Source: Streptococcus australis (GTDB lineage: Bacteria > Bacillota > Bacilli > Lactobacillales > Streptococcaceae). Taken from it: DNA of 64,000 nucleotides. Below are positions 9,466-17,579 of this stretch, piece after piece. The notes beneath the pieces were generated by a model. That model ran no database searches. It worked only from the letters and a program-made list of their open reading frames with translations, and was not told the DNA's origin. Position numbers and translations under genes: made by a program. Positions within the stretch are counted from its first letter, which is position 1, and every line of letters starts with the position of its first letter. Location of the stretch: NCBI RefSeq assembly GCF_901543175.1, contig NZ_LR594040.1, positions 1,178,001 to 1,242,000 on the forward strand, written 5' to 3'.

Positions 9466-9906
9466 TTACTGTGGATAAACCTTGCGAAATTCTTCCAAAA
9501 CAACCTTGCTGTCAGGTGTAAAAGTCAGTCCTGCCTCTCTCAGCCACTCGGCGAAACAGTCCTTATGAACCTGACGCCAATAGGCTAGGGATTTGTCACC
9601 TTCCCCTTCCTTAAAGGCATGTTCAGCAGAAACTTGATTAAAGGATTCGACAGAGACCTTTGTAATTTCGACAATGCAGACAGCTCGATCTTGGCTATCT
9701 AAAATGATATCAAAAGTTCCTTCTCGCGGAAGGGGTTCGTTATCAACTGCATAAAGATCATAGGCTGAGGCGGTTGCTGTCTTTTCGCCTTTTAAAACCA
9801 AATCTGCCAAGAGATCGGCATCTACTCCAAAAGCCCAGGCATCTATCTCATCGCCGATAGAGGGGTTAATTTGCTTGTAAATATTCCACATTTCTTGCGG
9901 TGTCAT
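9466..9906 (-). CDS. ASCH domain protein
   Basis: A 146-residue single-domain protein of the ASCH superfamily, a beta-barrel fold related to PUA and thought to bind RNA. The fold shows in the GEKTATASAYDLY segment (about 39-51) and in the later IVEITKVSVESFNQV strand. Its start overlaps the TGA of the preceding reading frame as ATGA, so it is translationally coupled and is the last gene of the six-gene operon that begins with the DUF2829 gene. The molecular function is not known; some ASCH proteins are nucleases or modified-nucleoside hydrolases. Confidence 0.85.
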   Translation of the reverse strand: MTPQEMWNIYKQINPSIGDEIDAWAFGVDADLLADLVLKGEKTATASAYDLYAVDNEPLPREGTFDIILDSQDRAVCIVEITKVSVESFNQVSAEHAFKEGEGDKSLAYWRQVHKDCFAEWLREAGLTFTPDSKVVLEEFRKVYPQ

Positions 9907-10750
9907 AGGTTACTCCTTTGTAATTTTTTACTTACTTCTTTTACACGTTCTAGGTGGTCTGGATGGTCAATCTCTAAATTAAAAATATCTGGAATAGAAC
10001 TGTAGTGAATAATGCATTTGATACCCATCTGATTCATTTTTTTATGAAAGAAGCATTCAGATAGCCTGCTACAGCAAAGTCAATTTTTTTCGCCCTTGCT
10101 TTATCCTGCATCTGTCTTAGCATATCTAACATTATTGGACTTTCCATATCATGCCATTTACTGTTTCTCACAGTCGCAAAAACAAAAGAAGTCAAATCAT
10201 TCATTCCAACTATAATCTTTGAAATACCAGTTTCCAGTATCCTGTCCAAGTCAAAATATGCTGACGGTAATTCAATCATTGTGCCGACTTTCCCAGTAAA
10301 ATCCTGCTGACGCAATACTGTAATAGCTTGCTTTAACTGCTCAGCATCATTGACAAAAGGAAAGATAACAGACAGATTGGGATTGTTTTGATAAACTTCT
10401 GTAACGACATTGGACTCAGCCTGAAATTCATTCGGACACGCCAATAAACGCCTAGTACCTCTATAGCCAAACAAGGGATGCCCTTCGTCAAAAAACTCTT
10501 TAGTCCCCTCTAGACAATTAGCTTCTGTATTCGTTAATTCTGAAAAACGATACCAAACTTCCTCATCAGAGTACAAGGAGCAGATAGTATCTAGATAATC
10601 TTTTATAAATTGCTGACAACTTGGTAACAGGATGTTTTGATTGAGCTCTCTTAACAAGTATTCCCCACGAATCATACCAATATGGTGAAATAGCTGAGGA
10701 TAAACTTTTTTAATAATTTTTTCCCCACTAAGAGCCAGTTGGTTTTGCAT
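9903..10750 (-). pseudogene. PEP-utilising enzyme C-terminal TIM-barrel protein, frameshifted
   Basis: A stand-alone relative of the PEP-binding barrel of PTS enzyme I and PEP synthase. Visible elements are GMIRGEYLLRE, GYRGTRRLLA, VIFPFVND and the later VGMNDLTSF, in family order. The swivelling phosphohistidine domain is absent, as in other short streptococcal versions. The frame stops at 10034 directly after a run of seven A residues (minus strand, 10037-10043). One more A would continue it through 44 more codons (MNQMGIKCIIHYSSIPDI...) to a TGA that overlaps the ASCH start as ATGA. The homologous enzymes continue in just this way, so the break is a single-base indel or a slippage site. 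Start chosen at 10750, 7 nt after GAGGTG. Confidence 0.75.
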
Positions 10751-10791
10751 GTCCATTCACCTCGTCTTAAGAGATATAATATCAGCTATCA

Positions 10792-11520
10792 TTATATGAC
10801 ACTTTTCTCTAGTTCAAAAGCTACATAAGGTCCAATTAACTCATATCCTAAAAATTCTGCTACTTTTTTGGAAGCCTCGTTATGAGCATCCCAAAGAGGA
10901 ATCATATCTCTATTCAAACTCTCTAGAATCATTGCAGCACCAAGCTTTTTAGCAAATCCATTTCCTTGTTCGTTTGGTCTAGTTGCAACTTCCACTTCAA
11001 CTGCTCCACGGTAAACTAACCCTGAGGAAATCCCAGCAATTAGTTCATTATTTTTAAGAACCACAAAGCCAAATCCACCTTTCAATGCAAAATCCTGGTA
11101 GGACTCAAAATCTCCCTTTAAATCTTGTGACCATTCTTCCTCAGAAAAGCAGTTATAAATATGATTATCAATAGGCACAATACTGTAACCTTCCTCTAAA
11201 TGAGTAACTAGATCATTTAGAAATTCAACTTGAAAATTTGCCTTATCTTTAAAAGAATAGCGAGTAAAAGAAATTAGCCCCACTTTCTGATGCAGAAAAT
11301 TTTGCCAATTAGTATTTTCTGAAATAATAATCTTATAATCTAAACCATATTTCCTAACAAAATCTTCCCAAAATCTGGAATTCAACTTCCCTGCTAGGTA
11401 TAGAAAATTCCCAACATCATAAAAGCTTGTTGTCCTATCACTGTTTCGGTAGACAGTTCCGATTTGAGATTGAAGACCATAGAGAACCATATTTTTCTTC
11501 CATGTTTTAAATAGTTCCAT
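10792..11520 (-). CDS. GNAT-family acetyltransferase (PF12746-like)
   Basis: A 242-residue protein whose C-terminal half (about 130-242) carries a GNAT fold. The acetyl-CoA loop is RPNEQGNGFAKKLG, an R/Q-x-x-G-x-G/A-like motif, near 195-208. The terminal WDAHNEASKKVAEFLGYE pattern is typical of the GNAT_acetyltran (PF12746) group. The N-terminal half is a divergent helper domain. Its start overlaps the Nudix gene by 14 nt and has AAGGGAGA upstream. The substrate is unknown. It is the fourth gene of the operon downstream of the DUF2829 gene. Confidence 0.8.
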   Translation of the reverse strand: MELFKTWKKNMVLYGLQSQIGTVYRNSDRTTSFYDVGNFLYLAGKLNSRFWEDFVRKYGLDYKIIISENTNWQNFLHQKVGLISFTRYSFKDKANFQVEFLNDLVTHLEEGYSIVPIDNHIYNCFSEEEWSQDLKGDFESYQDFALKGGFGFVVLKNNELIAGISSGLVYRGAVEVEVATRPNEQGNGFAKKLGAAMILESLNRDMIPLWDAHNEASKKVAEFLGYELIGPYVAFELEKSVI

Positions 11521-12007
11521 TATCTCCCTTCTTCACCTTCCAATTTCTATAGCTTGTCATATCTAATTCTGGAAATCCTAGTAACTCTGCCTTAACCTGC
11601 AACACTAAAGGAGAAGCATTATCAGCAGTAATTTCTTCCAAACTCAACCAAAGTGCATTTGCTGAATCATTACTTCCATCAAGAACTTCATGAGGAAGTG
11701 ATTTTTGATAGCGTTCGAAATCAAGTACTATATCATAAAAGGCCATGATATGATGTACTGCAAAGTCTTGCCCATCTTCTTGAACCAGCACATCATAAAT
11801 CCTAGGATTAGCATAACCATTAACCTTATATCCCGTCTCTTCCAGAACTTCTCTCTTGAGGGTTTCTGTCAGCCCTTCACCTACTTCCTGGCTACCACCA
11901 GGTAGATCAAAACGATGTTGATAAGGACCTCTCGTTTTCTCAATGCAGAGTAACTTCCCATTTTCAAAGCAAACGCCATAAACACCAAAGTGTTTTTTGA
12001 TTTCCAT
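11507..12007 (-). CDS. Nudix hydrolase
   Basis: A pyrophosphohydrolase of the Nudix superfamily, 166 residues. The Nudix box starts at G38 and has E44, R52-E53, E56-E57 and G59, which fits GX5EX7REUXEEXGU exactly. Such enzymes clear damaged or signalling nucleoside diphosphate derivatives; the substrate cannot be told from this sequence. AGGAGGAG lies before the ATG. The gene is 10 nt downstream of the SDR gene and overlaps the GNAT gene, so it is in the same operon. Confidence 0.88.
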   Translation of the reverse strand: MEIKKHFGVYGVCFENGKLLCIEKTRGPYQHRFDLPGGSQEVGEGLTETLKREVLEETGYKVNGYANPRIYDVLVQEDGQDFAVHHIMAFYDIVLDFERYQKSLPHEVLDGSNDSANALWLSLEEITADNASPLVLQVKAELLGFPELDMTSYRNWKVKKGDNGTI

Positions 12008-12017
12008 CCAACTCCTC

Positions 12018-12716
12018 CTACTTCAAAGACCAGCCACCATCCACAGTCAAGATTTGTCCTTGCATGGCAGATGCGTGACCGCTAGCCAAGAATAAGCTGA
12101 CTTCTGCAATTTCACTTGGTTCAATCCAACGCTTGATAGGAGTTTCACTAGCCACCCAGTCTGCTAAGCCACCGGGTTCAAAGTCCGCAGCAGTCATGCC
12201 TGTCTTGACTGCTCCGGGAGCAATCCCAAAGACCTGAATCCCAGCATCTGCATAATCTAGAGCCAACTGCTTGGTAAAGCCAGCCAAGGCATGCTTAGAG
12301 GAAGTATAGGCGTGACCACCTCCGCCGGCTAAACTAGAAGCGATGGAGCACATATTGATGATGATTCCTTTTTTATTCTCCAGCATTTGTGTCAAATAAT
12401 AGCGAGTCAACTCAACAGGAGTCACGTAGTTAATTTCAAAAATTTCTTGAATTTCCTGCGCCGTTTGTTCCAAAAGTGGTTTGTAATCATCCAAAACTCC
12501 AGCAGTATTGCACAAAACATCCACCCGAGGACACCAGTCAAAAATAGGCTCCAAGTTCAATGTCAAATCTCTCTGTAAAAAGTGGAAATCACCCTGTAAT
12601 AGTGGATTTTCGCCTTGGTCAACTCCATAAACTTGATAGTCCTTCTCTAAAAAAAGTCGAGCTTGAGCCAGACCGATACCTGAACTCACTCCCGTAATCA
12701 ATACACGTCTAGTCAT
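12018..12716 (-). CDS. short-chain dehydrogenase/reductase (FabG-like)
   Basis: A classical SDR of 232 residues using NAD(P). The cofactor motif TGVSSGIG lies at 8-15, NTAG at 70-73, catalytic Ser near 127, and Tyr137 with Lys141 in YTSSK. Its C-terminus (GQILTVDGGWSLK) is typical of 3-oxoacyl-ACP-reductase-like SDRs. It probably does not replace FabG, which belongs in the fatty acid cluster; the substrate is unknown. Its start overlaps the end of the DUF2829 gene by 8 nt and lacks a strong ribosome binding site, which suggests coupling to that gene. Confidence 0.85.
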   Translation of the reverse strand: MTRRVLITGVSSGIGLAQARLFLEKDYQVYGVDQGENPLLQGDFHFLQRDLTLNLEPIFDWCPRVDVLCNTAGVLDDYKPLLEQTAQEIQEIFEINYVTPVELTRYYLTQMLENKKGIIINMCSIASSLAGGGGHAYTSSKHALAGFTKQLALDYADAGIQVFGIAPGAVKTGMTAADFEPGGLADWVASETPIKRWIEPSEIAEVSLFLASGHASAMQGQILTVDGGWSLK

Positions 12717-12945
12717 GCACTTCTACCCAATCCGTCGCCAAAACATCACAAGGTGTCGGACTCCACATGGAAAAACCTTCTCCTTCTCCAGACACGTTGA
12801 TTAGGAAATAAGGTGTCACTTCAAGTGCAACCCCGTTTTGTTCAATAGTGTCAAAAAGCTGCACATAGTTTTCAGCCCCTCCCCAACCAGTTCGTACATA
12901 TTTTTTCTTAGCCTTTAATCCAGGTAGGATTTCTTCAAATGTCAT
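12709..12945 (-). CDS. DUF2829 / Tad2-like domain protein (island target gene)
   Basis: A 78-residue protein of the DUF2829 family, now called the Thoeris anti-defence 2 (Tad2)-like family after phage proteins that sequester the Thoeris second messenger. Family features are the opening MTFEEILPGLKAKKKYVRTG, the Trp after it and the ending PTPCDVLATDWVEVHD. The first seven codons lie inside the left 21-bp att repeat. The ribosome binding site AAAGGAG and everything further upstream belong to the inserted island. Many bacterial DUF2829 genes are not proven anti-defence proteins, so the role here is open. It heads the SDR-Nudix-GNAT-PEP-ASCH operon. Confidence 0.8.
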   Translation of the reverse strand: MTFEEILPGLKAKKKYVRTGWGGAENYVQLFDTIEQNGVALEVTPYFLINVSGEGEGFSMWSPTPCDVLATDWVEVHD

Positions 12946-12946
12946 G
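12926..12946. repeat. left attachment site core (attL)
   Basis: A 21-bp sequence identical to 22857-22877. It contains the start codon and first codons of the intact DUF2829 gene. Island-side bases follow directly to the right. Confidence 0.88.
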
Positions 12947-13027
12947 TTCTTCTCCTTTGTTGTCTATAAACGTTGATTTAATAAGCTTTTTAGTCAGCCT
13001 TTGAGTTCTGAAATATAAATTTGTTCA

Positions 13028-13042
13028 CCTTTTTGTGGACTT
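13028..13042. repeat. candidate integrase arm site, left
   Basis: CCTTTTTGTGGACTT occurs here at the end of the integrase gene. It recurs exactly at 22742-22756, and its 13-bp core is inverted at 22799-22811. All copies lie within about 115 bp of an att core, which suggests arm-type integrase or excisionase binding sites. Confidence 0.45.
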
Positions 13043-14186
13043 ACAAGCTATTCATGGCTTTTTCAAAATATGAAACCGCCTCTTTTTCTTTATCCGCAGA
13101 TAGGTGGCTGTATATATCCATGGTCATAGCTAAAGTAGCATGACCTAAACGGTATTGTAATTCTTTATAGCTGATACCAGCATTTAGCAATAAACTAGCG
13201 TGAGTATGACGGAAAGCGTGAAAAGTAAAGCGAGGAATAGAAATCTCATTACAGCGTCTATCTAAAGCCTCCTGTCTAGTTGCCAGGTTCTGGTACTCTC
13301 TCGTAGGTGTTGCAAACACCACAGACGAAACACGCGCCCCTGACTCCAAATATAATTGGCGTTGTCTATTCTGGTAAAGACGTAACATGTTGACCGTTTT
13401 CTTGTCTATGCTGATTATCCTAACTCCTGCTTTGCTTTTCGGTGTACCTATTAGCTTTAATAACCTACTGTAATTCTTGTTAATGCTTATAGTTCCATTC
13501 TCAAAATCAATATCCGACCATTCCAGGGCTACTACTTCACCAAAACGGCAACCAGTAGCAAGTAAGACACTATACAGAACATAATCAAAATAATATCTAT
13601 ATTTCTTAAACGCCAGTTTTTCCATATGGAGCAACAGAGCCTTTAAGTCGTCTGAAGCTATGAACTTGATCGCTGTATTCTCACGTTTAGGCTGTTTAGG
13701 GAGAATAATATCCCTAGCTGGATTGAATGGCAAGAGCTGGAGAGATACCCCATACTGTAAGACACGCCTATTTATTGAATGAACCACCGCATAGTGAACT
13801 AGCTGAGTCGATAAATCATTGATAAAGCTTTGTATATAGCTAACAGATAGCTTGGTCAGTTTCAGAGTACCAAAGACAGGTATAAGATGATTGTACAGCA
13901 TTCTCTTAGTGTCTAAAAAAGTCTGAGGCTTTACTGTAAGCTGGTAACTGTCTAGCCATAGATCAGCTAACTCCTGATAATTTTTTACAGGTACTACTTT
14001 TGTCACCGTACAACCGTTCGATATAAAATCATCTTGCGCGTGCTTTGCTTTCTGCTTGACCTCTTTTTTTGTCCTACCCGTTACACTTGTTTTAGCTTTC
14101 TTACCTGTTACCTGGTCAACTCCTAAATATACATTAGCACGGTACACTGTTGTACCGTTTTTCTTTTTGACTTCAGTTATTTGCAT
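13041..14186 (-). CDS. int: tyrosine recombinase, island integrase
   Basis: A site-specific recombinase of 381 residues that would insert and excise the island at the 21-bp core. An AP2-like arm-binding region lies at about 1-55, a SAM-like core-binding domain at about 65-165 and the catalytic domain from about 175. Catalytic residues visible are R214, Lys near 252, H323 and R326 (HAFRHTH), H349 (LGH) and nucleophile Y359. No lesion is seen. It ends 95 nt before attL with no clear terminator, so its transcript may continue into the DUF2829 operon. The start has an AGAAAGG site upstream. Confidence 0.95.
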   Translation of the reverse strand: MQITEVKKKNGTTVYRANVYLGVDQVTGKKAKTSVTGRTKKEVKQKAKHAQDDFISNGCTVTKVVPVKNYQELADLWLDSYQLTVKPQTFLDTKRMLYNHLIPVFGTLKLTKLSVSYIQSFINDLSTQLVHYAVVHSINRRVLQYGVSLQLLPFNPARDIILPKQPKRENTAIKFIASDDLKALLLHMEKLAFKKYRYYFDYVLYSVLLATGCRFGEVVALEWSDIDFENGTISINKNYSRLLKLIGTPKSKAGVRIISIDKKTVNMLRLYQNRQRQLYLESGARVSSVVFATPTREYQNLATRQEALDRRCNEISIPRFTFHAFRHTHASLLLNAGISYKELQYRLGHATLAMTMDIYSHLSADKEKEAVSYFEKAMNSL

Positions 14187-14211
14187 ATTTTAAACCTTTC
14201 TAAAATACATC

Positions 14212-14242
14212 AGCAGGCAAGCTATTATTAAAAAGGTTTTAG
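14212..14242. repeat. 31-bp repeat, copy 1
   Basis: 29 of 31 bases match 16278-16308. Both start AGCAGGCAAGCT and end GGTTTTAG. A 10-bp piece (AGCAGGCAAG) also occurs inverted at 22690-22699. The copies flank the regulatory block of the island. Confidence 0.6.
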
Positions 14243-14365
14243 ATTGTGGTTTAAATCATGCTAGGGCTTCACAGATTGCCCTGTATTCGATTTTAAAGAG
14301 TCAGGCGGTAAATAATACCAGAGTTGGAAATAAGGCGGATACGGGGCTTATATGGGTAAATATTG

Positions 14366-14393
14366 AAAAAGTACTTATAAGTTCATACTTTTT
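14366..14393 (-). terminator. terminator after the repressor gene
   Basis: AAAAAGTA pairs with TACTTTTT, with A and T runs on both sides. It is placed about 220 nt after the repressor stop, so the assignment is moderate. Confidence 0.45.
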
Positions 14394-14616
14394 TTAAATC
14401 TTATATTGAACGCCAAGAAATCACGCGCAGAACGTGAAAAAACATGAATTTTTGAAGATTTCAAAAGCTAGAAAAACAAGTGCTTACAAGTCTTTCAATG
14501 GTTTTAAGTTATTTGGGTTCATGTTGACAAAAGTTGACATTTTCAGGGTATAACATACCAAAAAACTAGGAAAACTTATATTTCAGATTTTTACACCTAG
14601 TGGCGCGTGAGGCACC

Positions 14617-15204
14617 CTATTCAGCTTCGGGGTTGAAAATAAACATATCTATGTACTTAATTGTTGGTGAAATATCCCAGACTTCAAACGTTTCAGAAAG
14701 TTGTTGTTTTATATTATCTATCAATTCATTTTTAAATTGCACAGGCATATCATCAAAAATAGCAACTTGAGACATAGAGCCATTTAGTCTAACTTTATCC
14801 AATTGACTTGGATTGAATAGCTTATCAGGGTCTTTACTATACAAATAAAGAAATTTATATTCAAGAAGGTATTTCCTATCTCTCCCTCTTCTAAACTCTA
14901 GTAAAAGATAGCATGGTTCTTCAAATTCAGGAACAAATTCCCAATGTTCTTTGACCTCGGATAATGTATCAAAATTATCAAAGCCACATTGAATTTTTAC
15001 ATCATAAGCCCAAAAATCAAAGAATTCACTAGGAGAAACTTCTAGATAGTTACAAATTTTATCTATTGTTTGTAAGCTAATTTTATCAGTATTATTATTT
15101 GAAATTTTTGAAATAGTTGAACGAGCTATCCCTGTATCATTAAATAATTGGGTAGCCGTTACTCCTCTATCAATCATTAGTTTTGCTAAATTATTTCTAA
15201 GCAT
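14617..15204 (-). CDS. HTH XRE repressor, CI/Stl-like
   Basis: Probable master repressor of the island, 195 residues from the ATG at 15204, which has AAAGGAG 10 nt upstream; a GTG three codons earlier is too close to that site. An XRE helix-turn-helix fills about 1-60, with the recognition region IARSTISKISNNN. The remaining 135 residues are an unrecognised domain without the LexA-type Ser-Lys protease pattern. This suggests derepression by a partner protein, as with Stl of phage-inducible islands, rather than by RecA cleavage. It is divergent from the Cro-like gene, with both promoters in the 150-nt gap. Confidence 0.8.
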   Translation of the reverse strand: MLRNNLAKLMIDRGVTATQLFNDTGIARSTISKISNNNTDKISLQTIDKICNYLEVSPSEFFDFWAYDVKIQCGFDNFDTLSEVKEHWEFVPEFEEPCYLLLEFRRGRDRKYLLEYKFLYLYSKDPDKLFNPSQLDKVRLNGSMSQVAIFDDMPVQFKNELIDNIKQQLSETFEVWDISPTIKYIDMFIFNPEAE

Positions 15205-15227
15205 TAAAATCACGCTCCTTTAAATAC

Positions 15228-15256
15228 ATTTTAGCTTATACACTTCTTTTTTTCAA
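15228..15256 (-). promoter_or_regulatory. promoter of the repressor gene
   Basis: On the minus strand TTGAAA and TAAAAT are separated by 17 nt. The start of transcription falls about 15-20 nt before the repressor ATG. Confidence 0.65.
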
Positions 15257-15274
15257 GATATTTTATTTTTTTAC

Positions 15275-15302
15275 TTGACACGATAAAAATATAGTGTAAA
15301 AT
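15275..15302 (+). promoter_or_regulatory. early rightward promoter of the island, with possible operator
   Basis: TTGACA and TAAAAT are separated by 16 nt. The promoter lies inside an imperfect inverted repeat (TTGACAC to GTGTAA). Just downstream, 15317-15330 holds TAGCG followed by the perfect palindrome TAGCGCTA. Either could be the repressor operator. Confidence 0.65.
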
Positions 15303-15368
15303 AAAGAGTATAATTTTAGCGTTAGCGCTATTATTTTTCTTAAAATAAACAAAAAGGAGTTTAAAGCT

Positions 15369-15566
15369 ATGGAAAATAATTTCCGTGTCTTATTGGCAAA
15401 GCAACGCAAAAAAGTTGCTGACGTTCATTTAGCGACAGGTATCTCAAAAAGTACACTTATTTCACTGTATTATGAGCGCACAAAGCGCCCAGATATTGAA
15501 ACCTTGCAAAAGGTAGCCGAGTATCTAGGCGTAACCATTGACGAACTACTTACAGTCGAAGATTAG
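15369..15566 (+). CDS. Cro-like HTH XRE regulator
   Basis: A 65-residue protein that is essentially one XRE helix-turn-helix (about 6-60, recognition region TGISKSTLISLYY), a typical length for Cro-type regulators. AAAAGGAG precedes the ATG. It is the first rightward gene and probably opposes the CI/Stl-like repressor to commit the island to excision and replication. The next gene (Rha-like) starts 10 nt after its stop. Confidence 0.82.
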   Translation: MENNFRVLLAKQRKKVADVHLATGISKSTLISLYYERTKRPDIETLQKVAEYLGVTIDELLTVED

Positions 15567-15576
15567 GAGGTACAGC

Positions 15577-16206
15577 ATGAACATTGTCTACATGGACGGT
15601 AAGAAAGAGCCGTACACCACAAGCGAGATCATCGCTGAATGTGCTGAAGTTACTCATCACACAATACAAGAACTTTTAAGAAAGCATAAAGCTGACTTTG
15701 AAAGCTACGGAATTATCGCATTTGAAATGCGTAAATTAGACGGCAGAGGACGACCAATGAAAATCTATCGCCTGAACGAACAACAGGCAACCTTGCTGAT
15801 CACTTACCTAAAAAATACCGAACCCGTTAGAGCTTTTAAAAAAGCTCTAGTCAAAGCATTTTTTGAAATGCGGGACGAGCTAACTCAGTTTAAGCTGCAA
15901 CGTGCTTTAGAAAAGCTAAAGCGTAAGACTTTGCATGACAGCATTAAGAACTGGGAACAAAAACCAAAGCGCGCGCATAGCACTATCACAAATCTTTTGC
16001 TAAAAGGCACTAGCGGTATGAATAAAAAGCAACTGATGGCAGCGCGTGGCGGTCTGACAGGTATCGATAGCTTGACCAGTACCGAGCTTGTCAGATACCA
16101 AGCCTTGGAAGATATGGCTATCGCTATGATTAACTTGGGTATGACCTATCAGGATATTAAGTCTATGGTCTTCAGACAAAAAGAAAACGCACCACAAGGC
16201 GCGTGA
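15577..16206 (+). CDS. Rha-family phage regulatory protein
   Basis: A 209-residue protein with an N-terminal Rha domain (about 5-100), recognised from YTTSEIIAECAEVTHHTI, the following FEMRKLDGRGRP and LLITYLKNTEPVRAFKKAL. Rha proteins are phage regulators that interfere with infection in some hosts. The C-terminal half (about 110-209) has a KilA/antirepressor-like look and may mediate partner contacts. Start at 15577 chosen for TTAGGAGG 6 nt before it; an earlier in-frame start lies inside the Cro-like gene. It is co-transcribed with the early genes. Confidence 0.82.
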   Translation: MNIVYMDGKKEPYTTSEIIAECAEVTHHTIQELLRKHKADFESYGIIAFEMRKLDGRGRPMKIYRLNEQQATLLITYLKNTEPVRAFKKALVKAFFEMRDELTQFKLQRALEKLKRKTLHDSIKNWEQKPKRAHSTITNLLLKGTSGMNKKQLMAARGGLTGIDSLTSTELVRYQALEDMAIAMINLGMTYQDIKSMVFRQKENAPQGA

Positions 16207-16277
16207 GAGCAACAAAAAAGGCTTAGCAATAACCACACCGCAGAGCCTTTCACACTATCACTAAAACATAATAAACA

Positions 16278-16308
16278 AGCAGGCAAGCTTTTATTAAAAG
16301 GGTTTTAG
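16278..16308. repeat. 31-bp repeat, copy 2
   Basis: Matches 14212-14242 at 29 of 31 positions. It lies in the 278-nt gap after the Rha-like gene; I saw nothing else in that gap except the ribosome binding site of the next gene. Confidence 0.6.
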
Positions 16309-16484
16309 TAAAGATTTATACCTAGATTATAGCATATCTGGGACACTTTGACCATACGGAGAGCGCCAACTCTTAAAACTGGTATCACCTCACGCTTTCA
16401 AACTTTGGCGACTCTGAGCGCGAGGCCAGTGACAAGAAAAACATTCAAAAGACTCTAATTACATAAAAAAGCGAGGTAATTACC

Positions 16485-16787
16485 ATGAAAAAACAAGACC
16501 AAAATCAAACAGTTGCTCTGACAGTTAAGTAAATCAAAGAACAAGGCCAACGCACTACCGACGTTATGACGAGAGTAGACACTCTAAAAGGCTATGCTAA
16601 CAGTCTTATGCTAGCCATGAACAGCGAGCCAGACAAAGCCGTTCTATTAAGCTGCCTAAAAAACTTTCTAAGCCAAGTATATGACCAGATGGATGTAATG
16701 TATCAGGAACTAGACGCCGTGGCATATCAGCTACTGGAATGCGACAATCCCGAAGAATTAAAAGCCTACCTGAGAGTGAAAGGATAA
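16485..16787 (+). pseudogene. small island protein gene with an in-frame ochre stop
   Basis: Codons 1-15 (MKKQDQNQTVALTVK) follow a GCGAGGTAA ribosome binding site and end at TAA (16530-16532). The same frame then stays open for 85 codons to 16787, including a helical segment DTLKGYANSLMLAMN and SQVYDQMDVMYQELDAVAYQLLE. The intact protein would have about 100 residues. A restart at ATG 16566 is possible but has no ribosome binding site. The simplest reading is a nonsense substitution of a CAA or AAA codon. Function unknown; it resembles small helical proteins in phage early regions. Confidence 0.6.
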
Positions 16788-16798
16788 GGGTTATTAGC

Positions 16799-16969
16799 AT
16801 GAGCGAGCTACTAGGTGCAATTTTAACACTACTACTTTTCTTTCTAGCTGGCGTATGTGCTGAGCTGTTTCACTCCTGGGCTATTGCTTACAGACGCCGA
16901 GGATATATCACCAAACGGCAACTCAGAAAGATGGAAAAATGGCTTGAAACAATGGAGGGTAGAGGATGA
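16799..16969 (+). CDS. small membrane protein of the island
   Basis: 56 residues with one strong transmembrane segment (about 5-25, LGAILTLLLFFLAGVCAEL) and a basic cytoplasmic tail (RRRGYITKRQLRKMEKW). The start at 16799 is preceded by AAGGGTTATTAGC. Its last codons overlap the next start as ATGA, so it sits in a tightly packed early operon. The family is not recognised and the function is unknown. Confidence 0.6.
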   Translation: MSELLGAILTLLLFFLAGVCAELFHSWAIAYRRRGYITKRQLRKMEKWLETMEGRG

Positions 16970-17298
16970 CGGAGCTTGAAGAAAGAATTTTAAGACTGAT
17001 ACCTGTAGGGGCGGACGAGCCACGCGCAGGGCGGGATATAGCCAATGTGCTAGGGCTAGAGATGAGAGCCTTACGAGATCATATTCTCCGGCTTATCGTT
17101 CGCTATGGTATCCCCATTGTGGCCAAACGTGGGGCAAGTAACGGCTACTATATCCCTGCTAACGATACCGAACGCCTAGCAGGGATCAGGGAGCTAAAGG
17201 CTCAGTATGACACAGAAGGAAGGCGTCTAGATGTGCTTATCAAAGCTGATTTAGAAAGCTATAAAGAGCTGCTGAAGGGAGCTGATAAGAATGTTTAG
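16966..17298 (+). CDS. winged-helix DNA-binding-like protein
   Basis: A 110-residue protein with a predicted winged helix at about 1-65: ILRLIPVGADEPRAGRDIA, then helices LEMRALRDHILRLIVRYG and a wing AKRGASNGYYIP. A charged helical tail follows. Proteins of this type occur in the replication or regulation block of streptococcal phages. It overlaps both neighbours (ATGA upstream, 8 nt downstream). No enzyme motif is seen. DNA binding is inferred from the fold pattern only. Confidence 0.6.
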   Translation: MTELEERILRLIPVGADEPRAGRDIANVLGLEMRALRDHILRLIVRYGIPIVAKRGASNGYYIPANDTERLAGIRELKAQYDTEGRRLDVLIKADLESYKELLKGADKNV

Positions 17299-17569
17299 TC
17301 TCAGCAAAGAAAGTGAAAACAGTCTAAAACGTGGCATATTAAAACTGGTAGAAAACTTTCTAAAAGACTATTTAAAGCCTAAACAACGTATAACAGGGCT
17401 AATGACACCTAAACAACTCAAGGAAGAGTTAGAGATAGATTACAACACCTTAAAACGTTGGGAACGCGCAGGGCTAAAAAGGTGCACTCCTCCTATCGAG
17501 GATACACGCAAAGTCTTTTATAGAATCGGTGATATTCTAATATTTCTAGGAGCTGATAAAGAATCATAA
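17291..17569 (+). CDS. MerR/excisionase-like small HTH protein
   Basis: 92 residues. After a 35-residue helical lead, a MerR-type helix-turn-helix follows at about 37-85 (MTPKQLKEELEIDYNTLKRWERAGLK, then VFYRIGDILIFLG). That pattern is found in excisionases and phage early regulators. It could be the missing excisionase of the island, but it lies in the replication block rather than near int, so this is a guess. It ends 10 nt before the replisome organiser gene. Confidence 0.55.
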   Translation: MFSLSKESENSLKRGILKLVENFLKDYLKPKQRITGLMTPKQLKEELEIDYNTLKRWERAGLKRCTPPIEDTRKVFYRIGDILIFLGADKES

Positions 17570-17579
17570 GGAGTAAAAC

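Larger units (their letters stand above)
14187..14616. other. intergenic region between integrase and repressor
   Basis: A 430-nt AT-rich gap. It holds one copy of a 31-bp repeat (14212-14242) and a hairpin terminator (14366-14393). No convincing open frame, tRNA or excisionase-sized gene was found. The integrase promoter must lie here, but I cannot assign it. Confidence 0.4.
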
